This document shows positions 12,011 through 24,799 of a stretch of DNA of 64,000 bases, piece by piece (the stretch's first letter is position 1; each line of letters opens with the position of its first letter). Source of the DNA: Aphis gossypii (taxonomy: Eukaryota > Arthropoda > Insecta > Hemiptera > Aphididae); NCBI RefSeq assembly GCF_020184175.1, contig NW_026082994.1:1-64000 (forward strand), read 5' to 3'. Below the pieces are notes generated by a model that did no database searches, was not told the origin of the DNA, and saw nothing but the letters and a program-made list of their open reading frames with translations. Made by a program: the position numbers and the translations under genes.

Positions 12011-13456
12011 ATGGGTGGTTGCTCAGCAATAAATTGCAGTAATAGATCGGAAGCTGGTCACGCAATGTATATATTTCCAGCAGATAAAACACGAAGAAAG
12101 ATATGGGTATTAAATCTGCGAAGAGCAGACTGGACTCCAGGAAGGAGCGCATGTATATGCGAGGTACATTATTAGATTTTATTTCTCTGAGTATTCATAT
12201 TGAATATAAACGTAGCAACAAATATAATCAATATTTTATTGAAAGAAATTATACTACCTATTTTTGTTTTTCATGCCCCATATTTTATGGTTTTGTATAA
12301 AGTAATTAAAAATATATAAATATAATTAGTATTTGATATTTTAATAAATTATTAGTTATTTTTTACTTTAAAAAATGTATTATAACAAAACGTTGAATCA
12401 TTTATTTAATGCCCAAAAACAATTGTTCCGTGTTTATTTTATTTATTGGTAAAATAGAACCTAATTTTATTGGTTTTATTTTTCATTCATATGAAAAATC
12501 AAAAAAAGTATGATTTTATTAGTGTAATTGTTGTCTAGGTTCAACATGTTTTAAAATAAAATATATTTCTTGCATATTTATAAAGTACTAATTTAGTATA
12601 ACATTTATTCAGAGCATACATGCAAACATATTTGAGTTCTCTTGCATTAACATTCTTAATTAGGTATACATCATAATCGAAAGCATATAGTAATATTTTA
12701 TTTGCACTTGTTAACAGGTTCATTTTGAATCTAGTCAATTTGAACAAAGTAGGGCTGATGGTCGTAGAAAATTGAAGCCAAACGCTGTTCCTACTTTGTT
12801 CAATGTTCCAAATCCACCAAAGAAAGTCAATTATCTCCGAGATATTCAGTTTATAAAGTAAATTACTTACTGGTTTGCTATTTTGATTACACTGAAACTA
12901 AATTCACTTTTCAATAATATTTTTTATTTTGCAGCGTGCTCCACCAAAAGAAGATAAACCTGTTTATTCTAAAATTGATCTTGAAAAATGGGAACACCAA
13001 GAGTTTCCAGTAGAAGATATAATGGTTAACCAGGAGAATAGTACTCTTCAATGTTTAGGAACAGAAGGTCCCACATCTTCATGTTTCATTACTGTCCATC
13101 AACCAGAGCAGGAACCTCATGTCTTTACAGTAAGTTTTTAATATCAAATAATAGAACAGAAAAAAATGAAGTGGACAATATTTATTTTATGATTTTTTTT
13201 TTTTTCATTTAGAAAGAGGAGGTGGACAGGATGATAAATAGCTTAAAAAAGAAAATGGAATTTTATTAGAACAACTTAATAACAAATGCCAAAAGCTCAT
13301 TGCTGTAATAGAAGAAAAAAACAAAAAATTGAATAGTACTATTGAACAACAAAACCTATTATTGAAGAAGTTTCTCGACGATGACCAAATTACTGCATTA
13401 AAATCAGAAACGCGTACTTTGGTACGACAATGGTCCCCTGAAACTATTATTAAAGG
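12011..13456 (+). pseudogene. THAP-domain, P-element-like transposase fragment
   Basis: Exons: 12011-12163, 12718 to about 12830, 12935-13129 and 13213 to about 13456. The first two build a THAP DNA-binding domain: C-x4-C near the start (GGCSAINCSN), a central W, then C-x2-H split by the intron (CICE-VHFESSQF), then the diagnostic AVPTLF motif. The fourth exon encodes a lysine-rich coiled-coil stretch followed by DDDQITAL and WSPETIIKG, resembling the segment after the coiled coil in P-element/THAP9 transposases. One A is missing from an A-run near 13250, so the frame breaks there. The gene is cut at 13472 by a LINE, and no RNase-H-like catalytic part was found beyond it. The junction of exons 2 and 3 is uncertain. 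Confidence 0.65.
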
Positions 13457-13464
13457 TTATAATT

Positions 13465-14193
13465 TTGTCTATTCTTAACTTTTCCCCAAATAAATATTTA
13501 ATAGCCACTGATTCTATGTCCTGCCTACAATCCTTAGTCTCTAATCCTTTCAACTCTCACATCTCCCCTCTTATTCTTCGTATTAAATCACTTGTTTTCA
13601 ACCTCAACCAATCTAACCACACGGTTCACTTCCTTTGGATTCCCAGTCATACCGGTATTCGAGGAAACGAGATTGCTGATAATTTGGCTAAATCCTCCTT
13701 CCGTCTAATTTGTCCCTCTTTTATACCTCTATCACATTCTGATTTTATTCCATCTTTAAAACACTACCAATTTAGCCTATGGTCTTCCCTTTGGCATAAC
13801 TTACCTGCTAAGTTCGCTTCGAGATACAGACATATAACGCCTAATATAAAAAAAAAAACTTGGTTTAATAACTTAAACTTACAAAGGTCCCATATAGTTC
13901 AGTATAACCGTTTACGGATAGGACATTCATTATTACCTATTCACTCTTTCAAACTTGGACTAAACGACTCGCCACTTTGTACACTTTGCACACTTCATTC
14001 AAACGAGTATATATGCGACCTTCCTCATATTTTATTTAATTGCCCGGCTCTCCGATCTAAAAGACTAATTATCTTCAACTCTCTTATGTCTCTTAATATT
14101 CCCATCAATCTTTTTTCCATCCTAAATTCCAATTCTGTAACAGCCATCATAATTATAATTGCCTTTATACAGGAGGCTGGCTTCATTATATAG
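13465..14193 (+). pseudogene. LINE ORF2 C-terminal part: RNase H and zinc-knuckle-like tail
   Basis: The frame opens inside an RNase H domain: LIATDSMSCLQSL (catalytic D), FLWIPSHTGIRGNEIADNLA (the conserved SHTGIxGNExAD motif), then a C-terminal segment with CTLC-x-LH...DLPHILFNC. This is the 3' end of a non-LTR retrotransposon ORF2 with a terminal RNase H. The endonuclease and reverse transcriptase are absent because of 5' truncation. The frame ends at TAG (14191-14193), just before the Helitron boundary. The remaining 3' UTR is displaced to 44988. Confidence 0.8.
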
Positions 14194-14871
14194 TATACTA
14201 GCTGTCCCACCCGGCGTTGCCCGCGCAAAAGTCACCTCAGGTGAAAACCGAGATTTTTTTTATATTATATTAATAATAATAATAGGCGGCCTATTAATAA
14301 TAGCTGACCCGGCAGACTTCGTATTGCGTACTTCGTTTTGCACTTCGTTGCCCGTTAAAAATGCCAATTCTATATGACTCAGACTTTGTTCAATACGGAT
14401 TTTAATATTCGATGGATGATGTTCTAGATTTATCTTAAGTTTTCTGTTGCCCGGAATAAAAATTCTGATTCGCAGCAGTATATTATCAGGTAGGCAATCT
14501 ACCTGCGGTAGATCGCGGACCTAGTGCTGTTTGTACGTAAATGTATGATTTAACTCTAATAAAGTATCAAAGTTATACTAAGTTTTACATAATACGGTAG
14601 ATTAATATAATCAATTAATACATAATCCTAACCTAGGTTTTGATTCTCGAAAATCTTGAATAACCCGGCTTTGACCGTGTACATTTTTTTGTGTCACCTA
14701 CTATAACTTTTATTTTATCAGTTTATATTTATTACAGTCTGCTTTTAGATGTTATGTTTATCCTTGGTTTCCCATGTATTGTAATATTGTAATTTGTTGA
14801 CAAAAAATTACTTTACATTATGGTGTTATAAAAACCAAAAACAAAAAAATATTTATATTGAAATATTTTAT

Positions 14872-15240
14872 TCATCTCAATAACTCTTTATTAACAGTAT
14901 TTTTGGTACTGCCTTTTAGGGCTAAAATAACCAAACTACTGGCAGAGCTAACTCTAGAACATGTGATATAGAACTGTCCATGTGAAAAACATTCTTCTCT
15001 CAAGTCAATCCTTGTCATGCTCAATGATTGTCCTTGAGACTTATTAATAGTCATAACTCATAACAAAGCAAACTTTGAGTGGGAATTGTATTCTTTTTAA
15101 TTCAAAGGGATAATCAGTTGGAATCAACGTTATTCTCGGGATTAAAACTTTATCTCCTCTAGCGCTCCCAGTGATAACTATAGCGTCTATTACATTTTTG
15201 TGCAGAGCTTTAACTTGCAATCTTGGTTCCTTTCTGATCT
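14872..15240 (-). pseudogene. Helitron PIF1-like helicase, C-terminal fragment
   Basis: The minus strand reads ALHKNVIDAIVITGSARGD, IPRITLIPTDYPFEL, then MTINKSQGQSL, HGQFYITCSRV and a stop at 14872. These match the last helicase motifs of PIF1-like Helitron proteins (INKSQGQ and CSRV). A near-repeat of TTATGAG at about 15051-15064 breaks the frame just before MTINKSQG. The N-terminal Rep nickase and most of the helicase are absent. Another degenerate Helitron 3' end lies at about 14302-14390 (ACTTCGTTGCC, AAAAATGCCAATTCTATAT), shared with the end at 60171. Confidence 0.7.
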
Positions 15241-15533
15241 AAATTTTTCATACAGTTCATCATTGAGGTATACCTCAATAAATATCAAAAATTATTGTCC
15301 GGCTGCCACCAGCTCATATTCGACAACCATATTAATTAGTTTTTATTAATTTTTAAGAATTTAAACAATTTTAGATAAAATTAGAAATAACCGTTCATAA
15401 ACTGGGGTGCGTATACGAAGACGCATTAATAATTAATATTCGAAAATAATAAGTAAAATACCTTGTCCTCGTGTATGCGTAAATGCGTAGGGTATTTTAC
15501 AACTTCATGTTATCATGTTTTTATATATAATAA

Positions 15534-15960
15534 TTAGCTGCAATAATAAAGTGATAAATGTGTTAACACATAAATCAAGTTGTTATAGCAACCATTTATA
15601 AACAAAATTTCCATCGTAAATCTCAAAATCCTCGTTTGAGCAACACTTTAAAATGTGGATTTTGAAAAATCCTTTCTTAGTGCCCGATGAAATTATTATA
15701 AAAATCTATCCTCGAAATTTCAAGTCGATAACTCAAATAGGTTCGGCTCTGCGTTGATTATTGGTAAAGTACACTCTCCTTTATATATAGATAATAATAA
15801 TTAGCTGTAATAATAAAGTGATAAATGTGTTAACACATAAATCGGGTTGTTATAGCAACCATTTATAAACAAAAATTATAAACAAAATTTCCATCGTAAA
15901 TCTCAAAATCCCCGTTTGAGCAACCCTTTAAAATGAGAATTTCGAAAAATCCTTTCTTAG
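15534..15960 (-). repeat. Two direct copies of a ~155-bp Helitron 3'-end segment
   Basis: TTAGCTGYAATAATAAAGTG starts at 15534 and again at 15801, and both continue similarly for about 155 bp to TCCTTTCTTAGTGC. The offset is 267 bp. Read on the minus strand each copy ends CAGCTAA, a possible Helitron 3' terminus. The second copy has a 13-bp internal duplication (ATTATAAACAAAA). Confidence 0.65.
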
Positions 15961-16083
15961 TGCGCCTGTTGCCGCCCGGAATGCAACAATATTAGTAGCA
16001 CATTATGTAATACACCTAGCCACTTATTATATAGGTCAACGGCCTATATTTGTCACCGGCCGATCACACACACACACGCACAT

Positions 16084-19000
16084 CAGTGGCGTATTTAGGA
16101 TTTTTTTCTAGGGGGTGATATAACCATAACCATAACTATTTTGAATATTAGAAACCAAGGGGACAAATATCTCCTAGGAGGATCTTGTTATCATACTTTT
16201 CCAGTTTCTGTAAAGTGCAGTTTTATATAACATGATTTTATTTAAAACTATACCAACATTAATAATATTATACATTTATTTTCATAATAAGTATTAAGTT
16301 AGATTACAAAATAATGTCCATTCTTCGTGGTTTTTGAGATATTTCATCCAACACTTCTTCTACATTAATTTCTATATCTCTATGAATGCTTAACATCGCT
16401 AAACCATTTAACCTCTTCTAAATTTTAAAAACAAAATATTACAAAATGCATGGGTTAATACATTATTTCAATATTAATTAGGTACCTACTTCAGACATTG
16501 TGTTGCGTAAGTATGATTTAATCCTTTTCAAACTTGAAAATGACCTTTCCGGACAAGCTGTTGAAACTGGCAATGTACACAATATTTTAAATAAAAAATG
16601 TATGTTTTGATATATATCTTCATTGCATTTTAGCAAACCATCAAATGCCGATTTTAATGTAATGTTTTGGTTTGCAAGTCTGTTCTTCCACATTTTTAAT
16701 TCTGTCAATGCCACATCTGTATCAATTTCTGGAGCATAAAATTCAATCAATTTATTGAATTGTTCAATATTTTCAGTGGTAAGTTTTGAACTGCCAAAGA
16801 TACATTCAAATCCTAAAAAATTATGTTAAAGAATTGCATGAATAACATGTAATAAAACTGTAGACCTAAACCTAATACAATCTATATATTATTTACCCTC
16901 AAATACACATCTGTGGTTCATAAACCGATTTTTAAGTTCTTGTATAAAGTTTTCTATGTATGGAATGAAAATAACTATTCTGTAATAGTTTTCTATAGAT
17001 AAACCGTCAACTTTAGGATTTGCTCTGTTTTTTTGTATCCCTACAATTCTTTTGGTTTTTAATTCAGTACCAACCAAGTCTGCTGTTCGCTAAACAAAAA
17101 AAAAAAATTATTTGTATGTATAGTACTTATTTATTTTTAGTTGAGGTAATAAACAATATAGTACTTTAACTTCTTTAAAAATATGATTAAATTCTTCATC
17201 AGCATTAGTTCGCAAATTTTGAAGGCAATCTATTACCTCCTCAACTAACTCTATCGTCTGCTTTAAGTCGATACGCACTTTTTGTAATTTCTTACAAAGG
17301 GGCAAACCATATGAAAATAAAACCTATAAAAAAAAAAACAAATAATCAGGTTTAATGATTATAAATTATTGTTTAACTGCACGGTGGCAAATGCAGTTAT
17401 TTATAGATAATTAAAACAATTATAAATTATTATACTAATTAGTTGACCAACTCACTTTAATTACATAAAGAGAAATTAAAAATTCTGATTCTGTAATAGC
17501 CTTTTTCAACATATCTGCATCTATTGAGGATGAATCTTTCCACTCAGTCGCAATTGTTTGTAGTGCATTAACAACAAATGGTAATAATTGAATAAAGTCA
17601 TTAACTGCATCATATCGTTGTATCCACCTAGTGGCACATAAGCGTTTCAATTTTTTTGCATCTGGTAATGTATCACCATTTTCAATCTCATGTTGTAAAA
17701 CATTATTTCGTTTTGGAGTGTTAAAAAAAACATGAGCTTTCTCAATTATGCCCAAACAGTTACGGATAGGTTGCAGATCACTGGCTGCCGACACTGCTAG
17801 GTTCAATGAATGAGCCGCACAGTGCACATACAAAGCCTTAGGGTATTTTGTTTTTATCACTGACTGAACACCTTTAATTCTGCCAGCCATATTCATGGCT
17901 CCATCATACCCTTGCCCGTATAGATAATTGCAGTTTATACCACAAGCAGCTAATCCTAAATTAAATTTTAACTATTTATTCTTAGAAGTAATTAATAATT
18001 ATTATACAAAAGTTATAAGTTTTTGATTATAATATAGTTACCATTTAATATAGATGTTGCTAGATTCACACCAGTAAGACTATCAATAACAAAAAATTGC
18101 AGAAAATCTTCATGCAATATATTTTGATTATTGATATATCTAACGCATATTGAAAGCTGTTCAATAGTAGATATATCAGATGTTTCATCTACTAAAATAG
18201 AAAAGCATTTAGAATTATTTACATTATCTGCAATTCTTTTCATTAAAATAGTATTGCAAGCATCTATTATATCATTTTGAATGATGGGACTAGTATAACG
18301 TCGGTTTCCTTGACCAGGTCCTTCAAGAATGTGTTTTAGATATTCATCACCTTTCGCCCTATATTTTAAAATTGATCTAAAATTACCTTCTCTAGATGTA
18401 TCATCTGTCAAAAAAAATAAAAATAAATAAATAATAATAATAATAATAATACATTTTTAATAAAACATTAACATAACAATTATTTTACCCTAGCTTTAGA
18501 TTTATTTCTTATTTTATTCACAAAACAAAAGCAAATTAAATACCAGTTTATTTTATTTTGTTTATTTTAAATTTACCATCAACAATAATTGATCCACTGT
18601 CTCTATGTCCTCTTAAGGGAAGCTCTTCATGGCCACATAGTATCACACATTCAATAATTGGAATAAGTCTCTTACGGTTTTCTTTAACCTGAGACACTCT
18701 TTAAATTAAATCTTAAATTATACAATCAGTGATTAACATTATTATTAATTCATAAAACATACCTATCAGAGTCAATTTGATCAATAATTTTTAATTTTTT
18801 TTTCTCCATTATACTTATAAAATGATCTGCTTGCATAACAGCTTGGCAGTGATATTTATGTTTAACGTGCTCTCGAAATGTCTATGATAAATTATTTATT
18901 ACACTAATGTAGTATGAATAAGGAAATAAAAATGCTAAGTGTTTAAATAATTTACCGCTGTAGCTTTAGCATAACTATTAAAGCAATTTAGTACAAGCTG

Positions 19001-20062
19001 ACCAAGCAATTTCGCCTGCATACCACCAGTTCTAGCAAATACAACGCAATATTTACAAAAAAGACCTGCCATATCTTCGGAGTAAGCAAGCTATGCATAT
19101 TGATCTAACCATTTAAATTGACATTTTAATCCTCTTAATTTGTTTTTTTCTAATAATGGAAATACATAATTTCGAGGAGGATGCCAGATATTTTTAAGCA
19201 CCTAAGTACAAGGAAAAGAAATTTATGACTCTAATAAAATTATTTTAGTTTAAACAATAATACTCACAAATAACTTTTCATTATCTGTTAATGGAACTGC
19301 ACGATTTACATAATTGACAAAATCCACGGATTTTATAGTTATATCACTAGTATTAACAATATGACACTAATACCGACACTAACACTTTCCTAAACAGTTA
19401 CAATAATAATAAAAATAATAATTTATTAATATACAATAGAAGTAGGTACTTACCTCACTGGATTGTGAATGTAATTTATCGATAACTACAGACATGGGTT
19501 CATCACCCACTTCGACATGTGTATCATCGTTGTCATCCACCATTTCCAGTTTTCTAGGTTGAACTACCGAAAAGTAATTTTTTATGGTATTCGACATTTT
19601 AAAAAATTCGGTTCACCGATCGGTTAATTTTAAACGAGACACGAAAGGACTGAGAGCAAATGCAAACACTGAAGACTGAACAATGAGCACATGGTTTACG
19701 CACTATCGCTAACATGGTATAAATTAAATAATCACAGATATAATAGATTAATTGATGTATACACTAACCACGAACAAGATATTAAACGATAATAATAATA
19801 ATAATTCATCATAATTATCTAATGTTCACGATTTTCTTAAAACTACTAATAACTAGATTAACTACAACTGTCTATGTCTATTATTAACTTCTATTGATAA
19901 CGGATTGATGTAATACTGAATACTAAGAAATACTAAGAATACCGTTATACAGACTTACGGCTCAAGCGTTTAGAAGAAAAATAAGAAAAGTGAAATTAAT
20001 AAAAAAAAAAGGTTCTGGGGGGTGATATATCACCCAGATCACCCCCCGTAAATACGCCACTG
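16084..20062 (-). mobile_element. hAT-1: complete ZMYM-type hAT transposon
   Basis: Terminal inverted repeats start CAGTGGCGTATTTA at both ends, with further GGGGGTGATAT similarity inside. Identical 8-bp duplications ACGCACAT flank it (16076-16083 and 20063-20070). The termini, the 8-bp duplication and the transposase content all fit the hAT superfamily. The single gene lies on the minus strand. Confidence 0.93.
16304..19597 (-). pseudogene. hAT-1 transposase (ZMYM/TTF-type finger, hATC), one internal stop
   Basis: Minus-strand exons: 19454-19597, 19267-19366, 18956-19201, 18763-18881, 18577-18698, 18042-18404, 17456-17949, 17165-17323, 16897-17089, 16490-16812 and 16304-16417. Their phases agree throughout. 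The N-terminal half has the TTF-type finger (FCKYCVVF ... HKYHC). The catalytic core shows VDETSD, GQGYDGAMNM and VHCAAHSLNLAV. The hATC dimerisation part has LPVSTACPERSFSSLKRIKS. ZMYM1/ZMYM6-like hAT proteins have this layout. The only lesion seen is TAG at 19091-19093, in QYA*LAYS, where relatives usually have W. It truncates the protein near the finger. Confidence 0.85.
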
Positions 20063-20307
20063 ACGCACATACATATTACTGTTTATTTTATATTATTGTT
20101 TAAATTTGTGTTTTAATTGTTGTGTGAGTTATATAATATTAAGATTACGCGTGAAGAATCGCAATCAGCGCATTATTATGTCTTCCCGTCCGCCAGCGTC
20201 GTCGGTATAATATTATAATTAAGTCAGTTCTCTCTCCAGCGTTTACGCATAAACGCATTTTTACCGCCGTGTGCATATTTTTATTGTAAACTTAATTAAG
20301 TCGTGTG

Positions 20308-22088
20308 TGCGCTAATCGCCGCATTTTCTTTTTATTATATATTATAGTCGTGTAGACGCGAATCGTCACTTACTTTTAGATTCTGAACGAAGTGATGAAT
20401 GTATTGATTTTACAATGATGTTTTTTTTTTTTTTATTTTTTTTTTTTTTTTTTGTGTCTGTCACCACGTTTTGGAGCAGTAAAAGTGCTCCGATTTTAAA
20501 AAGTGGACCCTGTTTCGGATAGGAAAGTGAATGTAGTTTGTACTTTGGGGGGTCAAAAGTAAAAAATTTCCAATAGTTTTCAAAAGCGCCGGGAAAAACC
20601 AAAAAAAAATGACGGAAAAACGGGAATTTTAACGCAAAACCAGTTTTCGACCAAATCGATTTTTTTTTATGGTTGTAATTCAAAAACTAATCACTGAAAA
20701 TACTTGAAATTTTCACCAAATGTTAATGTCAGTGGTATCCGTATATAGTTAAATTTTCAAAAATTTTTGACTTTTTTTGAGTTATTTATAGACCACTGAA
20801 ATTTTCGATTTTTTTGAGAAATTTTTTTTAAAGTGTCGATAAAAAATTTTTGGATGACCAAAAAGTTTTCAAAATTTAGTACAAGGTTCCTTATGAGTTG
20901 TTTTTAATGTAGCTAAAAAAAATTAAAAATCGTTAGTCACAATTTTTTTTTATAAGCGTTTTTAGTTCAAATTTTTACGAAATCTGTCGAAAACGCGAAA
21001 ATTTGCAAGTAATTTTGAAGTTGAAAAATCATAAAATTTTTTTCTTTTATAACCAAGTTTTGAAAATTTGGTGCAAGGTTCTCCATACATTTTTCTTCAA
21101 ATATCTGTAAAAAAAACTCTATCGGATTCAGACAACAAATTTTTATGAGTGTTTGAAATTTAAATTTTTACAAAACCGCGTTAAATAACAGTTTAACCTC
21201 AAACGATTTTTGATATTTGTTATTATTCAAAAAGTATAAGTCGTAGATACTTGAAAATTTTACCAGTTATTAAGACTCGCGTTTTATTTACGTGATTTAA
21301 TTTTCAAAATATTTTGACTTTTTTTGAGCTATTTATAGACAACTGAAATTTTCAATTTTTCTCAAAATTGTTTTTTTATGTGTCGATAAAAACTTTTTGG
21401 CCCTATCAAAATACTTGAAAATTTAATACAAAGTTCCTCATAAGTTATTATTAAAGTGATTAAAAAATTATAAGAATACATAGGCACAATTTTTTTTTAT
21501 TAGCATTTGAAGTTCAAATATTTACAAAAATTCGTCAAAACTATGAATACTTGCAAATTATTTTGTAGGTATATTTCATAAAAATTTTTGTATAAGTAGC
21601 TAAGAGTTGAAAATTTAATACAAGGTTTTTCATAAGTTACAATTATTATAAAAGAACTTAAATTTTGTTGTATTCAGGCCATTAAAACATAAACCACCTT
21701 TTTCACCAACCACTAGAAATTATATCCTAGGCTGACAAATCATCTTCGTTCAGAATCGTTTTTCGTATACAATGATAACTATCATTGGATTCAAATTTAA
21801 CACTCCTATAATATATAATAATGATCCATACGGCACCTAATGTACAGCAGAGCGGTACTCACTTGCCCGCTTTTTTTATATACATATTGTAGGCGCGAAT
21901 CGCCACATCTGTTATATTATTTTATATATAATATATATTATTTTTATATGGTGCAGGCACGAATTGCCACCTTTATTATTGTATGATTTTATATAGGCGC
22001 TAATCGTCGTTTTTAAATTAATATTATATTGCAATTTGCAGGCGCTAATCGCCACATTGTTATTATTTTCTTGTAGGCGCGAATTGCC
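20308..22088. repeat. Seven short hairpin units, GGCG-(C[GT]AAT)-CGCC type
   Basis: Units lie at about 20309-20321, 20355-20367, 21892-21904, 21956-21968, 21996-22008, 22041-22053 and 22076-22088. Within the two clusters they are spaced 35-64 bp. Arms vary together: GACG/CGTC, GGCG/CGCC and GGCA/TGCC. The loop is CGAAT or CTAAT. The 1.4-kb repeat splits the first two units from the rest. Function unknown. Confidence 0.7.
20379..21757. mobile_element. 1.4-kb non-coding element with inverted ends GATTCTGAACGAAG
   Basis: The left end GATTCTGAACGAAGTGATGA (20379-20398) matches the inverted right end GATTCTGAACGAAGATGA (21757 back to 21740). The interior is T-rich with no credible gene. It contains two degenerate direct copies of a block of about 330 bp (about 20735-21060 and 21275-21600) with shared phrases such as GACTTTTTTTGAG and GTGTCGATAAAAA. 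It looks like a non-autonomous element; I cannot name the family. Confidence 0.6.
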
Positions 22089-22724
22089 ATACTCGTTTAT
22101 TTATTTATTTATTTTCCGTGTATTATTTGAATTATTTTGTGTCTGTGTGTGTGTGAATTTATTATAGCATAGGTAGCAGCTGGCCAGCCGAGCACCGACG
22201 ATCTGTGAGTTATTTTATATTGTTATTTTAATTTAATTATTCTTGATATTATACTCTTATTATTATTATCGGCTGTGCTAAACTAGCATTTTAAATTATA
22301 TATTCTTTTACCTGTTGGGCCAAAAGGGCCGTAGTTTATTATTATTGTATTATACTGTGTATCTTTACCAAATTTCTACTGTGTTACCATTTATTCTTAG
22401 TTACCCGTGTCCCTAGTTTTAAGTACACACACACACAAATATACACACTTACACACACCACTGCACACTAGCACTCTTTGGTCTTGCTCGGCGACCCCGT
22501 CCACTTCCTTAGAGTCGCTATACACACATACACACAGGTCGGTCGGTGTGCAGCGCACGAAGTATTTTGGTGACCGAGCGCGTGTATTAGCATTATATGC
22601 TCCCGGCCCGTTCAGCGCCTATACATAGTAATAAGTACATATCCTGAAAATTTCAAATAAATCCGTACGGTAGTTTTGGCTGTACGTTGATTATTGGTAA
22701 AGTATACTTTCTCTTATATATATA
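22089..22724. other. 5' part of the Helitron-like region, CA-rich
   Basis: A CACA-rich stretch at 22423-22540 and a TGTGTGTG stretch near 22140 are visible. No credible gene is seen. The end ATTGGTAAAGTATACTTT...TATATATAGA (22692-22726) matches the 5'-like end at 15765-15791. Confidence 0.5.
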
Positions 22725-22811
22725 GATCCCACACAGCAATTTGAAAACATTAATATTTTCACAATATTTGAATAAGAATCCACCTCAAATATTTACTGTA
22801 GAATATTATAC

Positions 22812-23070
22812 AGTTGTTTTGTAAATATTTGATCTCAAAATATTTAAACCCAAATATAGTCAAAACATTTTCAAACTATTACCTACCAAATATTATATAT
22901 CAATTTCCCATCTTTTGTTTTGAAAATATTTGATCTCAAAATATCTAAACTCAAATATAGTCAAAATGTTTTCAAATTATTACATACCAAATATCATATA
23001 CCAATTTTCCATCCTATGTTTTGAAAATATTTGACCTCAAAGTATCCAAAACCAAAAATAATCAAAACTT
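22812..23070. repeat. Subterminal tandem repeats of CACTA-1 (about 104-bp unit)
   Basis: GTTTTGWAAATATTTGAYCTC starts units at about 22813, 22917 and 23020. Each continues through ...AAATATAGTCAAAA and, in the first two, CCAAATATYATATAYCAATTT. Subterminal arrays are usual in CACTA elements and bind transposase there; that role here is inference. The stretch 23100-24794 holds AT-rich DNA with no gene I can support. Confidence 0.65.
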
Positions 23071-24799
23071 TTCAATAATTATTTCATTTTAAGGGTAGAT
23101 TTATATATACAATGTACCACTGTACATTATTTTTCCGACAAGTGCATCTATTTGTTGAAACATTCAAACATGTAAATTGAATAATTATTCAAATAGGTAT
23201 AGGTTATATAAGTATTTAACGGTAATTTATTATACTTGGACAGATAAAAAAGAGCAAAAGCAAATTTTTATAACATGTAAACTGATGTAATTTTTCAATG
23301 ATGATGGCGATTTAAAGTTGTTGACCAGTGTATTATATTATATTAGTTTTATTTTATATATTATAATATATATTACAAAAAATTAATCGTGGGATCGAAT
23401 TTCGTGAAATTCATTAAGTAAATACATTTCGAGCTAGGTACACAGTATATACAATATACATATATATATATTACTTTTCCGACAATAATGCATTTATTTG
23501 TTTTGCACTATGTTTTGTAAAAAAATTTTTGATAACCATTCCCTCCAAATTTCGAATGTATATTCGCTGTTTCTATTAATGTTATAATGTACTGTGTAGA
23601 TCAAAATGCCATAAAAAATCACGTGTCACAAAAAGTAAATATATGTTTACTACTCACAATAATATATTGTGACATAATATATAATATATTGTATATAATG
23701 TAATATTTTTTGTAATATTTAAATTTAATTTAATATTTTACATATTTTCTTTTTTGTTAGCAATATAAAATAAATTTATTTTACTGGTTTAAACTAGCAC
23801 TTAATATAATGTTATAACTTATATTTAACTTATATTAAAATATTCCAAACTATATTCATTGATAGGTAGGTCATTGATAAAATATATAATAGATCAGTTT
23901 ACATATATTATTATATTGCTCTTTTTTTTTTTTGCAATTAGTGAATTATGATGAATAATAATAATTATAATGAATTATCGTATAATATACTTATTCAGTA
24001 TACATGTTAAATGTTTCAAAAAATAGCTGATGCGTTTGCTGGAAAAATAATGTTATAAATGTACTGTGTATAGTTATTATAAACCTACACCGCCTTAAAA
24101 TAAAATAAGTAAAATGGTTAAAAGCGTAAGCCTAAAAAACAGCAGGCCGTTTGGAAAAATAATAACTATAATATAATAGTATAGTTCGCCAACGGGCTAC
24201 ACCCGTTCTTTTCGCAAAAAAACTAATTTTCAATATGGCCTACGACATATTATACATAAAATATATCTACTACAGCGGAATACTTTTAAAAATTAAAATA
24301 ATATTATTCGTCACATATATTATTAAGATTGTTTTTTGATAGATATCATAATAACATATTATTTCATTTATAATAATTATTATATGATATATATTATGAT
24401 AATATCATCAATAGATATAACTATATAAGTTACGCAATAGACATTTTTTTGAATTTTGATATAATTTGATATAATATAATATAATATTGAATTATATATA
24501 ATAATGGCCAGTGGTCACGGCCGACATCACGTATATGATGTTTTATTATTCAACTAACCTACCAAGTACAATAAAATTACAACACATTCATTCAATAACC
24601 GGGCTGGCGTATAGTAATTATAGGCACAACACCGCTGACTGCTGAGAGGTAATAGTGGTAATACATATTGTAACAACAATAATATACGTCATAATATACA
24701 CACACAACGTATTATTCAAATTTATATATATTATATAATATTATTAATTAGTGGTATTCTATTTTTCGTTATACTTTATAGTTTATAAATTATTATTAT

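Larger units (their letters stand above)
14198..22726 (-). mobile_element. Helitron-like element(s), minus orientation
   Basis: On the minus strand the 3' end is ...GGGACAGCTAG followed by T (CTRR rule, 14198-14201). A 5' end A|TC-TATATATATA lies at 22725-22727. Both fit Helitron insertion between A and T. A Helitron helicase fragment lies near the 3' end. A second 5'-like end (TCTATATATAAAGG, 15791) and two further CTAA 3'-like ends (15534 and 15801) show it is composite, probably two or three head-to-tail Helitrons. It contains hAT-1 (16084-20062) and a 1.4-kb repeat (20379-21757). The element boundaries are inference from short motifs. Confidence 0.5.

Noticed and set aside
20366..20683. 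105-aa minus-strand frame
   Set aside because: Low-complexity Lys/Phe frame over poly-T at the end of the 1.4-kb non-coding repeat.
22407..22628. 73-aa plus-strand frame rich in His and Thr
   Set aside because: Translation of a CA-rich simple repeat.
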